Shown one piece after another: positions 32,401-40,800 of a DNA stretch of 64,000 nt. The translations under genes were made by a program, and so were the position numbers. Under the pieces are notes generated by a model, which worked only from the letters and a program-made list of their open reading frames with translations, had not been told where the DNA came from and ran no database searches. The stretch is from NCBI GenBank assembly GCA_006226545.1, contig SBGR01000079.1, forward strand, positions 1 to 64,000. The letters run 5' to 3'. Origin of the DNA: Bacteroidota bacterium (GTDB lineage Bacteria; Bacteroidota; Bacteroidia; UBA8524). The first letter of the stretch is position 1, and each line of letters opens with the position of its first letter.

Positions 32401-32583
32401 CTTGCCACTGGAATTGAACAAAGAAATGGATACGTCTTCTAATCTTTCCGGCTTGGTATAATCGCTGATAAATGGTGTAAACGGAGGTTTTACCAAGAGG
32501 TTAACACTCACCTGAGCTCCTGCTTCCGCTATAGACAGCAGTAAGCCCACAAGAAAAAAGAAGTGCTTAAAACTGAAGGCCAT
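23455..32583 (-). CDS. Giant secreted TANFOR-domain-like protein (3042 aa from the ATG at 32583)
   Basis: Signal peptide MAFSFKHFFFLVGLLLSIAEAGAQ then VSVNLLVKPPFTPFISDYTKPERLEDVSISLFNSSGKDLRLKF...DGTIPDGTYEICMQAFDFD. ORF-track start 32619 trimmed. Confidence 0.78.
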   Translation of the reverse strand: MAFSFKHFFFLVGLLLSIAEAGAQVSVNLLVKPPFTPFISDYTKPERLEDVSISLFNSSGKDLRLKFSFSLSNRAQGIEIALRGDLQPAQVFELKANEFRFLTLSDLSGLYGRLDQHSFTIRGANIENLILDGTIPDGTYEICMQAFDFDAPGLTVPMSQGSPTGCFTFDVSYSDPPTDIRLNSDFLNYTYGGEVPQFGFNSLAGQNHSIQFTPPTMIPGALYEYTLHVYDETAFNPNQMPEARMKETVTSLIPYLSKTSSTPFFIISPGDPPLEFGKNYFLLIEARDLNGKTVFKNKGFSTLKAFRLIDTKPVLVEPPFFTLENCGQTVLPIQVPLNVQWDYADPAFKLSAEKGELITDIRIVSLSAFGIVPDLFEERTGQLILDTSLQNPVFGTILTQLSTSGRFGSEEENADTRLVFAIRNRIRPGSPLASSLILLNEGKCRQQCEINISRPNGFTPEGQTILTAVYPVNGDTLPFNYPPVLISAQNLNSRQKIVFTQFNSPLEPVESNKYLKLSTDPEFNTQLNGFRFDSTLNRVEAKLEEAGRLQLEGDFDAAAALIQEAGAILNQRAGSATVQIASALEPKHFPLGNGVDGKEALARQLFRYQGASQVLGQNPLFNYPNLSSFMYLMPYKNGISWTARVGVYDIGLVDQMGMVDYERKFRLNQFEQSDMQLSLLQQGYKTAGGRFSTGMGTPQLLTKNGQEVIAGKSLVLQFKPSLKPQKLLPPSPDNNESWQPFLSLGVAQQWNVEVSRTPDFSVLDTVISKKIIKQYRVSEGESEIIRDLYSQENIAIQPRDTGTVYWRVSWSNITQSDNPNLQERTYWQELGRQLANSQLAGEYPEFEGNADSFFFKRVNYRVSATDSFYVVFQKDTATIPKPNFELVYPAEGDTIPFYYPPVVVKKLPADTLWDFALSEFNSNLEPFRNINYYVFDSLSNAGQVILNASYDSSLVRNRAQFDLLAQQELLGEESGDFESLINQVAVEGNKNKYLQVRTMPSSELLPFGNSGQGKINLIQLLVNRNANLQILGLGSEDNERQNIGQLIYFQPTKSIAWQLRLAYYTSAGTPSISLDSFELAFRHNQSLNNLSPSLQNGQATLQGGFQVGMKTPELVSTFNGRQVNKGNIEISFKPSAMPAKVFPENGNGEVWNSQWSRLFAAQQWNIEVAADPRFDSIIMVKSKAIIESYSVPGSQGRVMNDFYLPRNEKLDSLPQGKFYYRITWSNPTDVDTTQQLHKDYFANQLNLMALGQLLIDSTTANELDRFDFLKRINYRFSAVDSFEVVDSLIASSDTPVCGLGCVFPMSGINRQASDSLPKLGQVMKVGQFEMTLTAIRREASGQFSGEGKIKCSLFPRPLAVGFNRVQFNDSGRLISGEVRAQYQTSDLLGTVTNGTNTGIGLIDEFKNKLIAGAHSKVAEYYDFINSPACLLLDELSNEPVKLPIGLSKTVDNFPYTIALTDLRFTPERANLNAVSLVEFTALGHRQILGFGATDVCLNAKGLADITEGGALDLIGAVRIQVTDSTEFQILGRESDTSSVSGTRMIWDCNGFKQIDLKVSLELGRDLVAPMNRGLPSPGKVTAVGFASVASMQNWMLELDLNRSFEATLLPGFQFSARHLTLDFSHVMNPSTIQFPAGYAGTRGADWQGIYIGEFSMRLPDALSGGDTANGLQFTAQNMLMDPSGLTVSVGADNLLNLDSGALAGWKFSIERFSFEVVSNALSGSRLVGELGAPLFTEPFAYQLLLSTGRTRDSLNMDFSITNPETLSMPAWFASVNLDESSTIGLKGDVRNPNSWMLNANFNGEVAMEAEELLGLKDIRFGTLPFEGLKLRTGFGSLDSFRISLDKLGGMQMNRLVGGGSSESPTPAPVSTEPKKVGGFPVQITRFDFTEFNGKCLFEDAALTPGIRKGISMGLAINITEGGADGNGIGGQFNFGLFGVPKKEGQLWEMDFAGLNLDTIRVDAKLSGVVSVVGGIAIVANDPVYGNAISGIIQAKFEPTIAVGVSAIFGEKNNMRYWMVGAGAEFPPIPIDFSANVIYANAIKGEAWYKMSRIPGDAAAVSGTPRLGQSFSGASFVPDNNQLFGFGAMLGITGPPGSPLFGELGLFAEISNFGSLSKLTMEGNMWMTTPDKTTAPVFIRGITTIDVSRKKFIGNLSALVNVGNGAVRGRTPQTIDNRTVYYAGMIDLLVDMSSLNPIWHIRMGNPFLENGRMGFGFYQGNKSLFEAGGYLLMGNDLPSNLPPIQTELAKKLEQAGLRIPSIRPRPSSNDFMVLMGVDANIPEKKIELGSFYAGMELQFALDGLLEPNAPNCNGRDGIQGWYMTGRAYAYSNIALGMHVDLPVFKGDLVVAEMNAGMLLNAGMMNPYTFNGQFSANFTALGGLIQGSRRFDFELNEDPKCVPSIPKQTVNINAIVAQVSPAPAAENVMIGVEPYIELNFPLDSIISYTLSGRTRPEQIRVRQEYYRIRQGQLSTSPLVIATTKPAEGRLVSKLIPQAFLKAGNTVYRIEAKYYVERFVYSATTGTTGTWTRTMANGRTWDTTLFYTFTTEAIAAFSPEYIVYSTPLAGENYFKKGEFTEGKIVCTRSDVQSAFFSNPPSTPEMRELTGYYIWYGQFVRAGDPSDTFRTPLRFAREQILFNLPPNLGPDKLYQFRLIREKIPGTPLQNTSLYTGTANTFTSGSLSGGQIMPQEGPGGNDPVVSPQSNPEIFRKLREAKVQGDPRVMMHSFVFGVSKYANTQMKLQALQQSISKYALSSSTGTTIELITEEPFENYEVKGFYKGTNLILAQKVHPVVSNSALDDNNWLTGFYRPKVFKAGDSLWKKRPYVAQFFDISKQLKGVNVQLDDHIKAPLPTNSYFGFDLRMADTRLNSFKPEISQVFLNSSVSQSITGESVNTNLTIDPQTGQVSSGGLFGSGYEAKTISGTSTATIELGTRLNLFYDFIPMASKEHARAVLLANLIITRAPSTWYYGLSVSEIQLVSRLYSGGQPFVLPASSDSFVAHLRPLTQGTATAKKVYISRLTLESATITRTFGSTSFSTFTR

Positions 32584-34270
32584 AAAGCAGATTAATTCGT
32601 TGTTCATTAAAGGCAGCATTGCTTACAATGCCGGTTGTATTGCGCATAAGGCGGCATGAAAGGCTGAGGCGGTGCTTTTTAGCCAAGAGGGCTTGTACAT
32701 TTAACTGAGATGAAAATACCAAGCCCTGTTTGAGTTGCTCTTCAAAGCGTTGCGTAAGACTTGAATTCAGCCCGGTAGTGAGTTTTTTCTTCCAGAAACT
32801 CCGCCTCAGATTCAATTGATAATTGTAAGTCGTATTGGTTCGATTGGCCACTTCAAAACGCGCTGCAGATAATCCTGCTCCACAATTCAAAGCCCAAGAT
32901 GGAATCTCGTATTGGCCATTTATTCCGGCCATGGCAATCTGGCTATTGTTGAATGCTCTGGTAAAAATATTCTGGTCGTCGGCTTGCTGGTACATGCCGA
33001 ATAGCGACAGAAAAAACAGCTTCTTTTCCGGACCAAGTCCAATATTCACATTGCTTTGCCAGGATTGATTAATGATACTGAATACGATTGAATCGTTCAT
33101 CTGTATCAAGCCGTTATTACGGGTGGTTCCAAAGTTATTGTAAGCGATACTGGCTGTGAGCCTTTGTGAATACGCCAAGTTTACCGAGGTATTGTAGATT
33201 TTCCTTACCGTTGTACTCACGCGTTTACCACTCAAGTTATCGGTATAAAATCCATAGGTTCCGTTCACAGATACTTTCCCTTTCCACATCCGGAAATTTG
33301 GACTCATGGAGTATTCCCTTAAATCATCTTGAATCGGGTTGATGCCTAAGCTGATAAAATCACTGCTAACCTGCTTCACTCGAAATCCCAGTCCCCAGCG
33401 TTGGTATTGCATGGAAAACCCAATATGCCCCGCATAGGCGCCATAAGTACTGGTGTTCACTCGGATAAAACGGTAAACGGTTGCCAACTCCTCTGTTTCA
33501 GGCAACGTATCGTTCAATACATTCCGAGTGAGCAAACTGAGCGTCAGGTTGCCTTCTAGACTAAAATGTTTGAGAAAACTGAATTTGAATTCCGGTCCGA
33601 AACTGACATTGTCCATAGGCCGAATGGTTTCAAACGAAGGAACTTCCTTCAAGGAACCCGGCATGTCTTTTCCTCTAAAGTAGCTGAAGTCAACATAATT
33701 CCGGCTACTGCCTATACCTAGTTTACCTCCATAAGCAATGCGCTGGTAACTCGGCAAAATCACTCCAGCATCACCTTGTAAGGTATCCGGATTGATAGCT
33801 GGATTCAGTTCACCATAAAAGGCTGCAAAGCGAAATTTACCGGGTTTTAGCTCAACCCCGGCACCTTTGAATACCACACCATTCAAGGTATAATCACCAA
33901 GTTTGAGTGTGCGGTAACCCAAATGCAAAGTAGCCCATTTGTAATAGGGGCTAACACCCACAAACTGGTAGCGAAAGGGATGTGTTAGGCTCCTTCCTGT
34001 TTCACTGTAGGTAAAGCTGAATGGAACTTGAATGCCATAAAACTTCATCCATGGCGAACCTGTGATAAACCAGTTATAAGGATTTCCTCGGGGAGTCGCG
34101 GCGTTTGTAGTATACGATCCGGCACCGATGCTTAAACTTCCTCCGTAGGTAAAGGGTTTCTTTTTAGGGATTTCTTTTAACTCCTTCAGTCGCGCTACAT
34201 CTTGTCCTAGCACAGAAACCGGACTAAGCATTAGAGCCGTAAAAAATGACAGAAGGAGATACCTTTTCAC
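32567..34270 (-). CDS. Outer-membrane beta-barrel protein, GTG start
   Basis: Signal peptide MKRYLLLSFFTALMLSPVSVLGQ; alternating beta-strand pattern; ends INLLYGLQF with terminal Phe. Confidence 0.75.
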   Translation of the reverse strand: MKRYLLLSFFTALMLSPVSVLGQDVARLKELKEIPKKKPFTYGGSLSIGAGSYTTNAATPRGNPYNWFITGSPWMKFYGIQVPFSFTYSETGRSLTHPFRYQFVGVSPYYKWATLHLGYRTLKLGDYTLNGVVFKGAGVELKPGKFRFAAFYGELNPAINPDTLQGDAGVILPSYQRIAYGGKLGIGSSRNYVDFSYFRGKDMPGSLKEVPSFETIRPMDNVSFGPEFKFSFLKHFSLEGNLTLSLLTRNVLNDTLPETEELATVYRFIRVNTSTYGAYAGHIGFSMQYQRWGLGFRVKQVSSDFISLGINPIQDDLREYSMSPNFRMWKGKVSVNGTYGFYTDNLSGKRVSTTVRKIYNTSVNLAYSQRLTASIAYNNFGTTRNNGLIQMNDSIVFSIINQSWQSNVNIGLGPEKKLFFLSLFGMYQQADDQNIFTRAFNNSQIAMAGINGQYEIPSWALNCGAGLSAARFEVANRTNTTYNYQLNLRRSFWKKKLTTGLNSSLTQRFEEQLKQGLVFSSQLNVQALLAKKHRLSLSCRLMRNTTGIVSNAAFNEQRINLLYGLQF

Positions 34271-34275
34271 GGTAT

Positions 34276-34283
34276 CAAAACTA
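34276..34283 (-). promoter_or_regulatory. -7 box TAGTTTTG of the OMP/giant/FN3 unit
   Basis: Exact TAnnTTTG on the minus strand, 5 nt before the GTG start. Confidence 0.5.
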
Positions 34284-34305
34284 GCTGAGAGCCCCTTCGA
34301 ACTTC

Positions 34306-34325
34306 CTACAACTAAAGGTGTAAAA
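34306..34325 (-). promoter_or_regulatory. Candidate response-regulator operator, copy 1
   Basis: Minus strand TTTTACACCTTTAGTTGTAG; same element at 42479-42498; 22 nt from -7 box. Confidence 0.6.
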
Positions 34326-34979
34326 TCAGATCCAACCGAGCTCCGTGGCGAGTTTCACCAAGGCAGCGCTGTTCCTCAATCCCAGTTTTTTAAGAATATT
34401 ATGGCGGTGTGTTTTTACCGTCAAACTGCTCAGAAATAATTGCTCGCCAATCTCGGCATTGGTATATCCATGCGCTACGAGTTTAACAATCTCCAATTCC
34501 CTTTTGCTGAGTTGATTTACTTTCTCATCCAAGTTGCGCGATTCCCAATCGGCATTGTGGTGTTCACTTAGCTGTTGAATTTCTTGTTGCAGCGAAGTGC
34601 TCAAATAGACCTTACCCGAAAGCACGGCAGCCATGGCTTGTTCCAGCTCTTCAAAGTCTGTGTTTTTGGGAATGAATCCCATGGCTCCGGCATCCATCGC
34701 CTTAGAAATCACAAGACTGTCTTTTAACATGCTCACCACAATCACCGGAACTTGAAATTCAGCCTCACGAAGCTGCACTAGGAGGTCAAGGCCATTGCCA
34801 TCCGGCATCACCAAATCAAGAAAAACAAGGTCTGGCGGATGGGCTAAAAGTTCACGTTTAGCCGTTTCGCTATCCGAGTAGATATCATGCAATACATAAT
34901 CACCCACCTGAACAATGAGTCCGGCAAGTGCCTGTGCAAATAATCTATGATCTTCTACAATACTGAATTTCTGGCTCAA
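34326..34979 (-). CDS. NarL/FixJ-family response regulator (receiver plus LuxR HTH), TTG start
   Basis: Receiver PPDLVFLDLVMPDGNGLDLL; HTH LSKRELEIVKLVAHGYTNAEIGEQLFLSSLTVKTHRHNILKKL. Confidence 0.95.
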   Translation of the reverse strand: MSQKFSIVEDHRLFAQALAGLIVQVGDYVLHDIYSDSETAKRELLAHPPDLVFLDLVMPDGNGLDLLVQLREAEFQVPVIVVSMLKDSLVISKAMDAGAMGFIPKNTDFEELEQAMAAVLSGKVYLSTSLQQEIQQLSEHHNADWESRNLDEKVNQLSKRELEIVKLVAHGYTNAEIGEQLFLSSLTVKTHRHNILKKLGLRNSAALVKLATELGWI

Positions 34980-37888
34980 GTAGCCAAATTTACGAAAACA
35001 TCGACAGTGGTTCCTGCATTTACCTCACTTTGGATATTAATTTTTCCGCGCATCACCTCAGCCCGGCTTCGCATGTTTTGAAGCCCAAAGCCCTGGAGCT
35101 TATCGGAAGCGAACCCAAGACCATTATCGCTAATGTGCATCTTTAACTCCTTTCCATCCAACTCCAACTTCAGCGTAATCTTATTAGCCGATGCGTATTT
35201 AAGCGCATTGTTCAAAGCCTCTTGTGCTATGCGGTAGAAGTTGTTTTCGATAAACTCAGGAAAACGCCGTCCTGCAGGCAAACACTTCACCTCCCATACC
35301 AATTCGGGATGGTTTTTCCGGTGCATTTCAATCAGTTTATCCAAGGCAGCGCAAAGGCCTTGATTTCGAATTATCTCCGGACTAAGTTCCTGAAGTATTA
35401 ACCTAAACTCGGCAATGGTTTCATCGATAACCTGCCCGATAGGCGGCAGTTTTTCATTTTCAGGATAGCGTTTCAGCGACTCCCCCATCAGTTTGATTGT
35501 GCTCAAGTTCGGACCAATTGCATCGTGAAAGTCTTGGCTTACTCGTTCTCTTTCTTGTTCAACAGATTCAAGTATAACGCGTAGCTCGTTTCGTTTTGCT
35601 TCAAGCTGCTGATGTAATCTCCACCGTATAATCAGCGCAATCACAGCGACCAATACCAGTGCACATAACAGAACAAACCACCACTTAGCATACCAAGGAA
35701 AAGCAACCATGAGCAGCTGTTCTTGCTCAGCGGTTTTTCTTCCATTTAACATGGCATAATAGCGCAGCTGATGTTTTCCCGGCGATAAGTTCTCAAATAG
35801 CAGTCGTTGATCGGGTGCCAGCTGAAACTGCTGCCCGTCTAGACTGTAAAACACCTTACAACTCGCGTCATCCGGATAAGGCGCTCGAATACCGAAATAC
35901 AATTCTAGTCCGCCGTTAGAATACGCCAACTGAATCTGACTTCGAGCACCGGCATCTTGCCATTCTTCCTTCCAACGGATAAAACTTAAGCGGATGCTAT
36001 TGCTGTAATCAGCTTGATTTTCGGGATAGGCATATTGTGCACCGGATGTAAGTAGGTGAAGTTCCTTATTCCATAAAAATGGAATTCCGGGCGAATGTAC
36101 TCCTTGAAAAGCATGCACAACCACAGCCTTCCCCGATTCCAAACGGTAAAGCTTATTGTAAGTAGCGAAATAAAATTTACCGCCCACAACGGCAGCATTG
36201 AGCACATTGTCGTTGATAACAAAATCGTCTCCATTCACTTTTATAAGCGAATCGCTCAGGGGATCTAATAGCAGCACGCCCGCTTGGGTGTTAACCATGT
36301 ACTTTCCTTCAAAAGGAAGGATGGATTGAACCACAGCCCGACTGCAACCTGCCCTATAGAATTGTTCGGATGAAATACCATGCCCGCTATTGTTTGAAAA
36401 GTCTACCTTCATCAAACCATCGCTACCATTGGCTCCAAGCCAGTAGGTAAAAGGGCCGGTTTGCGTTATGCAGCGAACCGTACGAAACCATCCTTTATCG
36501 TTTCCATTAAAGAAATTTTCGGCGCCCTTAGTCAAGTCTTTGGTAAGTAGTGGATGATGGAAAAGACCCATCACTAAGAATCCGTTTTTCCGATCAACAT
36601 GGATAGCATTGATGCGAACAGTTTTTACCAAGTTTTCTATTGAATCAGAGAAGATTCTTAAAGGAATATAACGCTCTTGGGAAATGCTAAATCCGGTATA
36701 TCCACCGGTTCCGTAGACCAAAAGGGTATCGGTATTCCAAATGCTGGCACCTAAAGCCGTTATCACACCATTCGCTTTTGAATCTAATAACACCCGCTTG
36801 CCGGTCGATTTTTCCAGTTTCAACATGCCCCATTTATGGGAAAAGAAAAAGGCCTCTTCCGTTTCATAAACAGACTGCCTTGACGGGTTAGTGAGCGATT
36901 TAGAATCTTTATAGCCTATTTCCTGAACAAGCGGATTGGATTTTTTCCAAATGGAAAGCCCGTGATTTCCACTGAGTATGAACTCTTCCTCACCGGTCTC
37001 ATTGATGTGATGTAGACTTGGCAGACTTCCGAAATAGAATGAATCTGTGGTTTTTTCAGCCAAGCGATAAACGTATTCTCCCTGCCATAAATACAAAGAC
37101 TTACCACTGAAATAGCCGTATCTAGTTGCGCCGGACGATACAGACCTAAGCGTATCCTTTATTCGATCATATTGGTAAATCGCACCACTCCGTCCATCGC
37201 GAAAAAGAGGCGACCCTTGCTTACGGCCAATGGGTTTCAGTCTTCTAGTATCCGCTAGCAAACGATTAGACGGATTGTCTTCTTCAAGCACTAACCTGTT
37301 TTCGTTTACTAAAAATTCACCTAAGCCATAGCGAAAGGCAATGTAGATTGAACTAGCTCCAGTATAAGGCTCAATACTGTTAGCATAGGCCACCAGCATT
37401 TCTGCCCCACGATCTAACCTATGACGATAGCAATCTTCAAGTTGAAAGTTGTTTAGGTAAATTCGGTAGACGCCGGGTTCACCAACGGCTAACACAGAAT
37501 GATCCGGTAAATAGGCTGCATCGTGTAAAACAAAATTCAGGGTATCTGAAAATACCATGGACCTGCCTTCGAATGTGATGGCGTGCAAAAGGTGAATTTG
37601 CCTGTTTTGAATCACCAAGATGCTATCGCCAACTTCAAAAATTCGGACTACAGGTTGGTGAGGAATATGTTTCAGGTGAATGAGGTGGAAGCCATCAAAT
37701 ACCTCAATACCCACTTTTGAACCAATGAAATAATTTCCGGCTGCATGGTGAACCACCTCCGAGATTTGGTTGCTCTGGAGTTCGGTGTTTTGGCTTAGCC
37801 GGACCTCAAAATACGACTGCGCCGAAATGGAGTTCGAGAGCAGCCAGACCGCTAAAAAAAGAATCAGATTTCGGTAAAATGACTTCAT
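34976..37888 (-). CDS. NarX-type (HisKA_3) sensor histidine kinase with large extracytoplasmic beta-propeller-like sensor
   Basis: Signal peptide; about 700-aa beta-rich N-terminal region; TM WWFVLLCALVLVAVIALII; ERVSQDFHDAIGPNLSTIK; HATPase FYRIAQEALNNALKYASA...DNGLGF. ATG at 37888. Confidence 0.93.
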   Translation of the reverse strand: MKSFYRNLILFLAVWLLSNSISAQSYFEVRLSQNTELQSNQISEVVHHAAGNYFIGSKVGIEVFDGFHLIHLKHIPHQPVVRIFEVGDSILVIQNRQIHLLHAITFEGRSMVFSDTLNFVLHDAAYLPDHSVLAVGEPGVYRIYLNNFQLEDCYRHRLDRGAEMLVAYANSIEPYTGASSIYIAFRYGLGEFLVNENRLVLEEDNPSNRLLADTRRLKPIGRKQGSPLFRDGRSGAIYQYDRIKDTLRSVSSGATRYGYFSGKSLYLWQGEYVYRLAEKTTDSFYFGSLPSLHHINETGEEEFILSGNHGLSIWKKSNPLVQEIGYKDSKSLTNPSRQSVYETEEAFFFSHKWGMLKLEKSTGKRVLLDSKANGVITALGASIWNTDTLLVYGTGGYTGFSISQERYIPLRIFSDSIENLVKTVRINAIHVDRKNGFLVMGLFHHPLLTKDLTKGAENFFNGNDKGWFRTVRCITQTGPFTYWLGANGSDGLMKVDFSNNSGHGISSEQFYRAGCSRAVVQSILPFEGKYMVNTQAGVLLLDPLSDSLIKVNGDDFVINDNVLNAAVVGGKFYFATYNKLYRLESGKAVVVHAFQGVHSPGIPFLWNKELHLLTSGAQYAYPENQADYSNSIRLSFIRWKEEWQDAGARSQIQLAYSNGGLELYFGIRAPYPDDASCKVFYSLDGQQFQLAPDQRLLFENLSPGKHQLRYYAMLNGRKTAEQEQLLMVAFPWYAKWWFVLLCALVLVAVIALIIRWRLHQQLEAKRNELRVILESVEQERERVSQDFHDAIGPNLSTIKLMGESLKRYPENEKLPPIGQVIDETIAEFRLILQELSPEIIRNQGLCAALDKLIEMHRKNHPELVWEVKCLPAGRRFPEFIENNFYRIAQEALNNALKYASANKITLKLELDGKELKMHISDNGLGFASDKLQGFGLQNMRSRAEVMRGKINIQSEVNAGTTVDVFVNLAT

Positions 37889-37893
37889 CAAGC

Positions 37894-40800
37894 TTAATGC
37901 ACTATTACCATTTTACTAAAATAATGATATCCATCCTGGTAAAGGTGAATATAATAAACTCCCGGCAACCAGGAGGAGCAATCTACACGGATTTCTCCAT
38001 CGCTAACTTGCTCTTCCAAGACAACTCTTCCCCATCCGGAGTAAACCTTCAGCTGGAAATCTCCTTGACCTTTAATGAAATACTGTCGCCCTGCCGGATT
38101 AGGGTAGATAAGCCAATCCGGACGAACAGGTGCTGCTTGACCCAGAAGCTCATCCCAGCTATTGGCCGGACAACCATTGGCATTGATTACACTCACATCA
38201 TAGACTCCTTCTAATTGAATGGTGATCAATCGATTTGTATCTCCTACCAAACTGTCTCGGTCTACATACCATTGGTAGCTTACAAAAGGTGTATCTGTAG
38301 AAAGTAAGGCATAACCGGCAGCCACAACAAAAGGTTTGAATTGGGGACGGCGGAACAAATTTAAGTGGACATTGGAATCACAGCCATTGTTTGCGGTAAG
38401 CACTTCGGTATAAAAACCGGATTCAGTGAGCGAATTACCAAAGAAGCTATAGACTGATCCATAACAAATGGTATCATTCAAGTAAGTTCCAACACTATCT
38501 AAGGCATGTACCTCGCTAATTAAAATGCTATCGCAGCCCAAGCGATTACTTAAGGTATCGAAGTAAATTCCGGGTGCTATTTTTAAGCTATTTCCGGTGA
38601 ATAATGAGGCCCCTGCACATAAATCAAAATGCACCCGAACTGAATCCACGGAGCGCTCCACCTGTTCATACATCAGAATGGAATCGCAGCCAAAACGATT
38701 GCTCAAGGTATCGATAAAAAGACCACTTCCTTTCTTGAAGGATAGGCCAACGAAGAGGCTATCGCCAAAGCAAACCGTATCGCTTAATTGCGTTATTTCC
38801 AGAGGTCGCTCTACCAGCTGAATCTCCAAAATACTGTCGCAACCATAGCGATTTACCAGCGTATCAAAATAGGTTGCAGTGCCCAATTTATAGCTCAATC
38901 CGTAAAATATGCTATCGCCGAAACACACGGTATCCTGAATCAGACTGGTTTCCAATGTTCTTTCAAAAAGACGCAGCACAACTACACTATCACAGCTTCG
39001 GTAACCTTGTAGTGTATGATAATAAACACCACTTTGAGTCAGTGGTTGTCCGAAAAAGGAGAAACTTGCCCCTTGACAGATGCTATCAAAGAGAAATACC
39101 GAATCAGGCTGAATGATACTTAAAGAATAAAACACCAAGCTATCGCATCCTTTGGCCGCTTGATAGGTTTCAGAATAAGCTCCTGCCACGGTACGGAAAG
39201 CTCCATCCAGAAGAATGCTATCACCCAAACAAATGGACAAGGCCACCTGGGTACGGATAACCGTATCAACAGTTAGCGCCAAGGTTACCAAGCTATCGCA
39301 ACCTTTGGTTGTTTGGAACAGGAAGGGATAGAATCCGGATTGCGTATAATACTGATTACCAAAAAAGAGGCTATCTCCACCACAAAGCCCAGTGGTAAAC
39401 GTATCGTTGTATACCGAGTTAATAAATACAGAAGTGATAAAAATACTATCGCAAGAATGGATTGTCTGGAAGCTGTCTGTATAAACCCCGGCCTGCGAAA
39501 CAAACCGGCTGTGCAGGAATAAGCTATCGCCTGAACAAAGCTCAACACTGTCCGTTTGAGCAAAGATTGGATTCACTTGCAACTGCACACGAACAAAACT
39601 ATCACAGCCCAAGGTGGTTTTAAAAAGGGAGTCGAAGGTTCCGGAAACATGCTGGTATGTTCCATGTATCAGCAAACTATCTCCTGAACACAGTTGCCTA
39701 AACAAGGTATCTGAATAGCTCGGATTTACTTTCAGCTCAAATACCACCACACTATCGCAACCAAAGCGATTCAGGGTATCGTGGACATAAAATCCAGCCA
39801 ACTTCTCGTAGTTTCCGAAGATAAAAAGGCTGTCGATTGAACAAATGGTAGCGCTCAACGTATCACGAAAGGAAGGAATAAAGAAGACCGAATCAGTCCA
39901 TTCTGCCTGGCAACGTACTTCGTGTATCCTTTGAAACTTAAAGCGCAGAACCAAGGTATCTGATGCTCCACTGAAGTATTGAAAACTATCGGCACTGCTA
40001 CTTAAAGTGCTGCTCCCATTAACAAACCAGGAGAATTGAAAACTATCTACCGGCCAGTTTCCTAGTCTTACGATATCCTCTTTAAACAACAAGGTATCTC
40101 CCAAGCAGAGATTTCCCTGCCGCGTAAAACGGGCAGAATCCAACATCGGACAGTCAATCACGTACAGCGTATCCTTATGCCAAGTGCTTGAAAAACCGTT
40201 TTCTTGCTGAGCCCAGATTCGGTATTCGTGTAAACCAAACTGGAGGGAAGTATCTGTTGGACTTAATAAAGTATCGCTAAGGGTATCGCGTGGTGGAGCA
40301 TACGAAACTTGGAAGGTATAGCTTGAGTCTAACAAAGAAGAATCAACCGCATAGCGAACGCTTTGAATTCCGGATGGACCGAGGGTATCTTGAATAAAAA
40401 AGAGGTGAGACTGCCAAGGGCTCCAATACCCCTGTTCCAATTTCGTTCGCACCATGATTTGATGGGGACCAGCCGCTAAAGTGTTAATCCCGATGAGTTC
40501 CTTCTTTTCTAATGTATCTGCCGGAGTAAACACAATTTGATTGGCCTTTCCCACACCGGGGTCTTTATCGATAAAGTACTCTGATTCAGAAATGAATCCG
40601 GCATTTACCGTGTCTTCGATGTAGATGAGGTGCAATTGCCACGGACTCCAATAACCGCTCCTCACATGAGAACGAACATGCACAAAATGTTCACCTGCTG
40701 AATAGGCTCCGAGGCTGTGGGTAAATGAGGAATCAATACTGTCTGATGCTGCAATAGGCGCTTGTTCGCTGATGCCAAATCCTCCATCTTCATCAATAAA

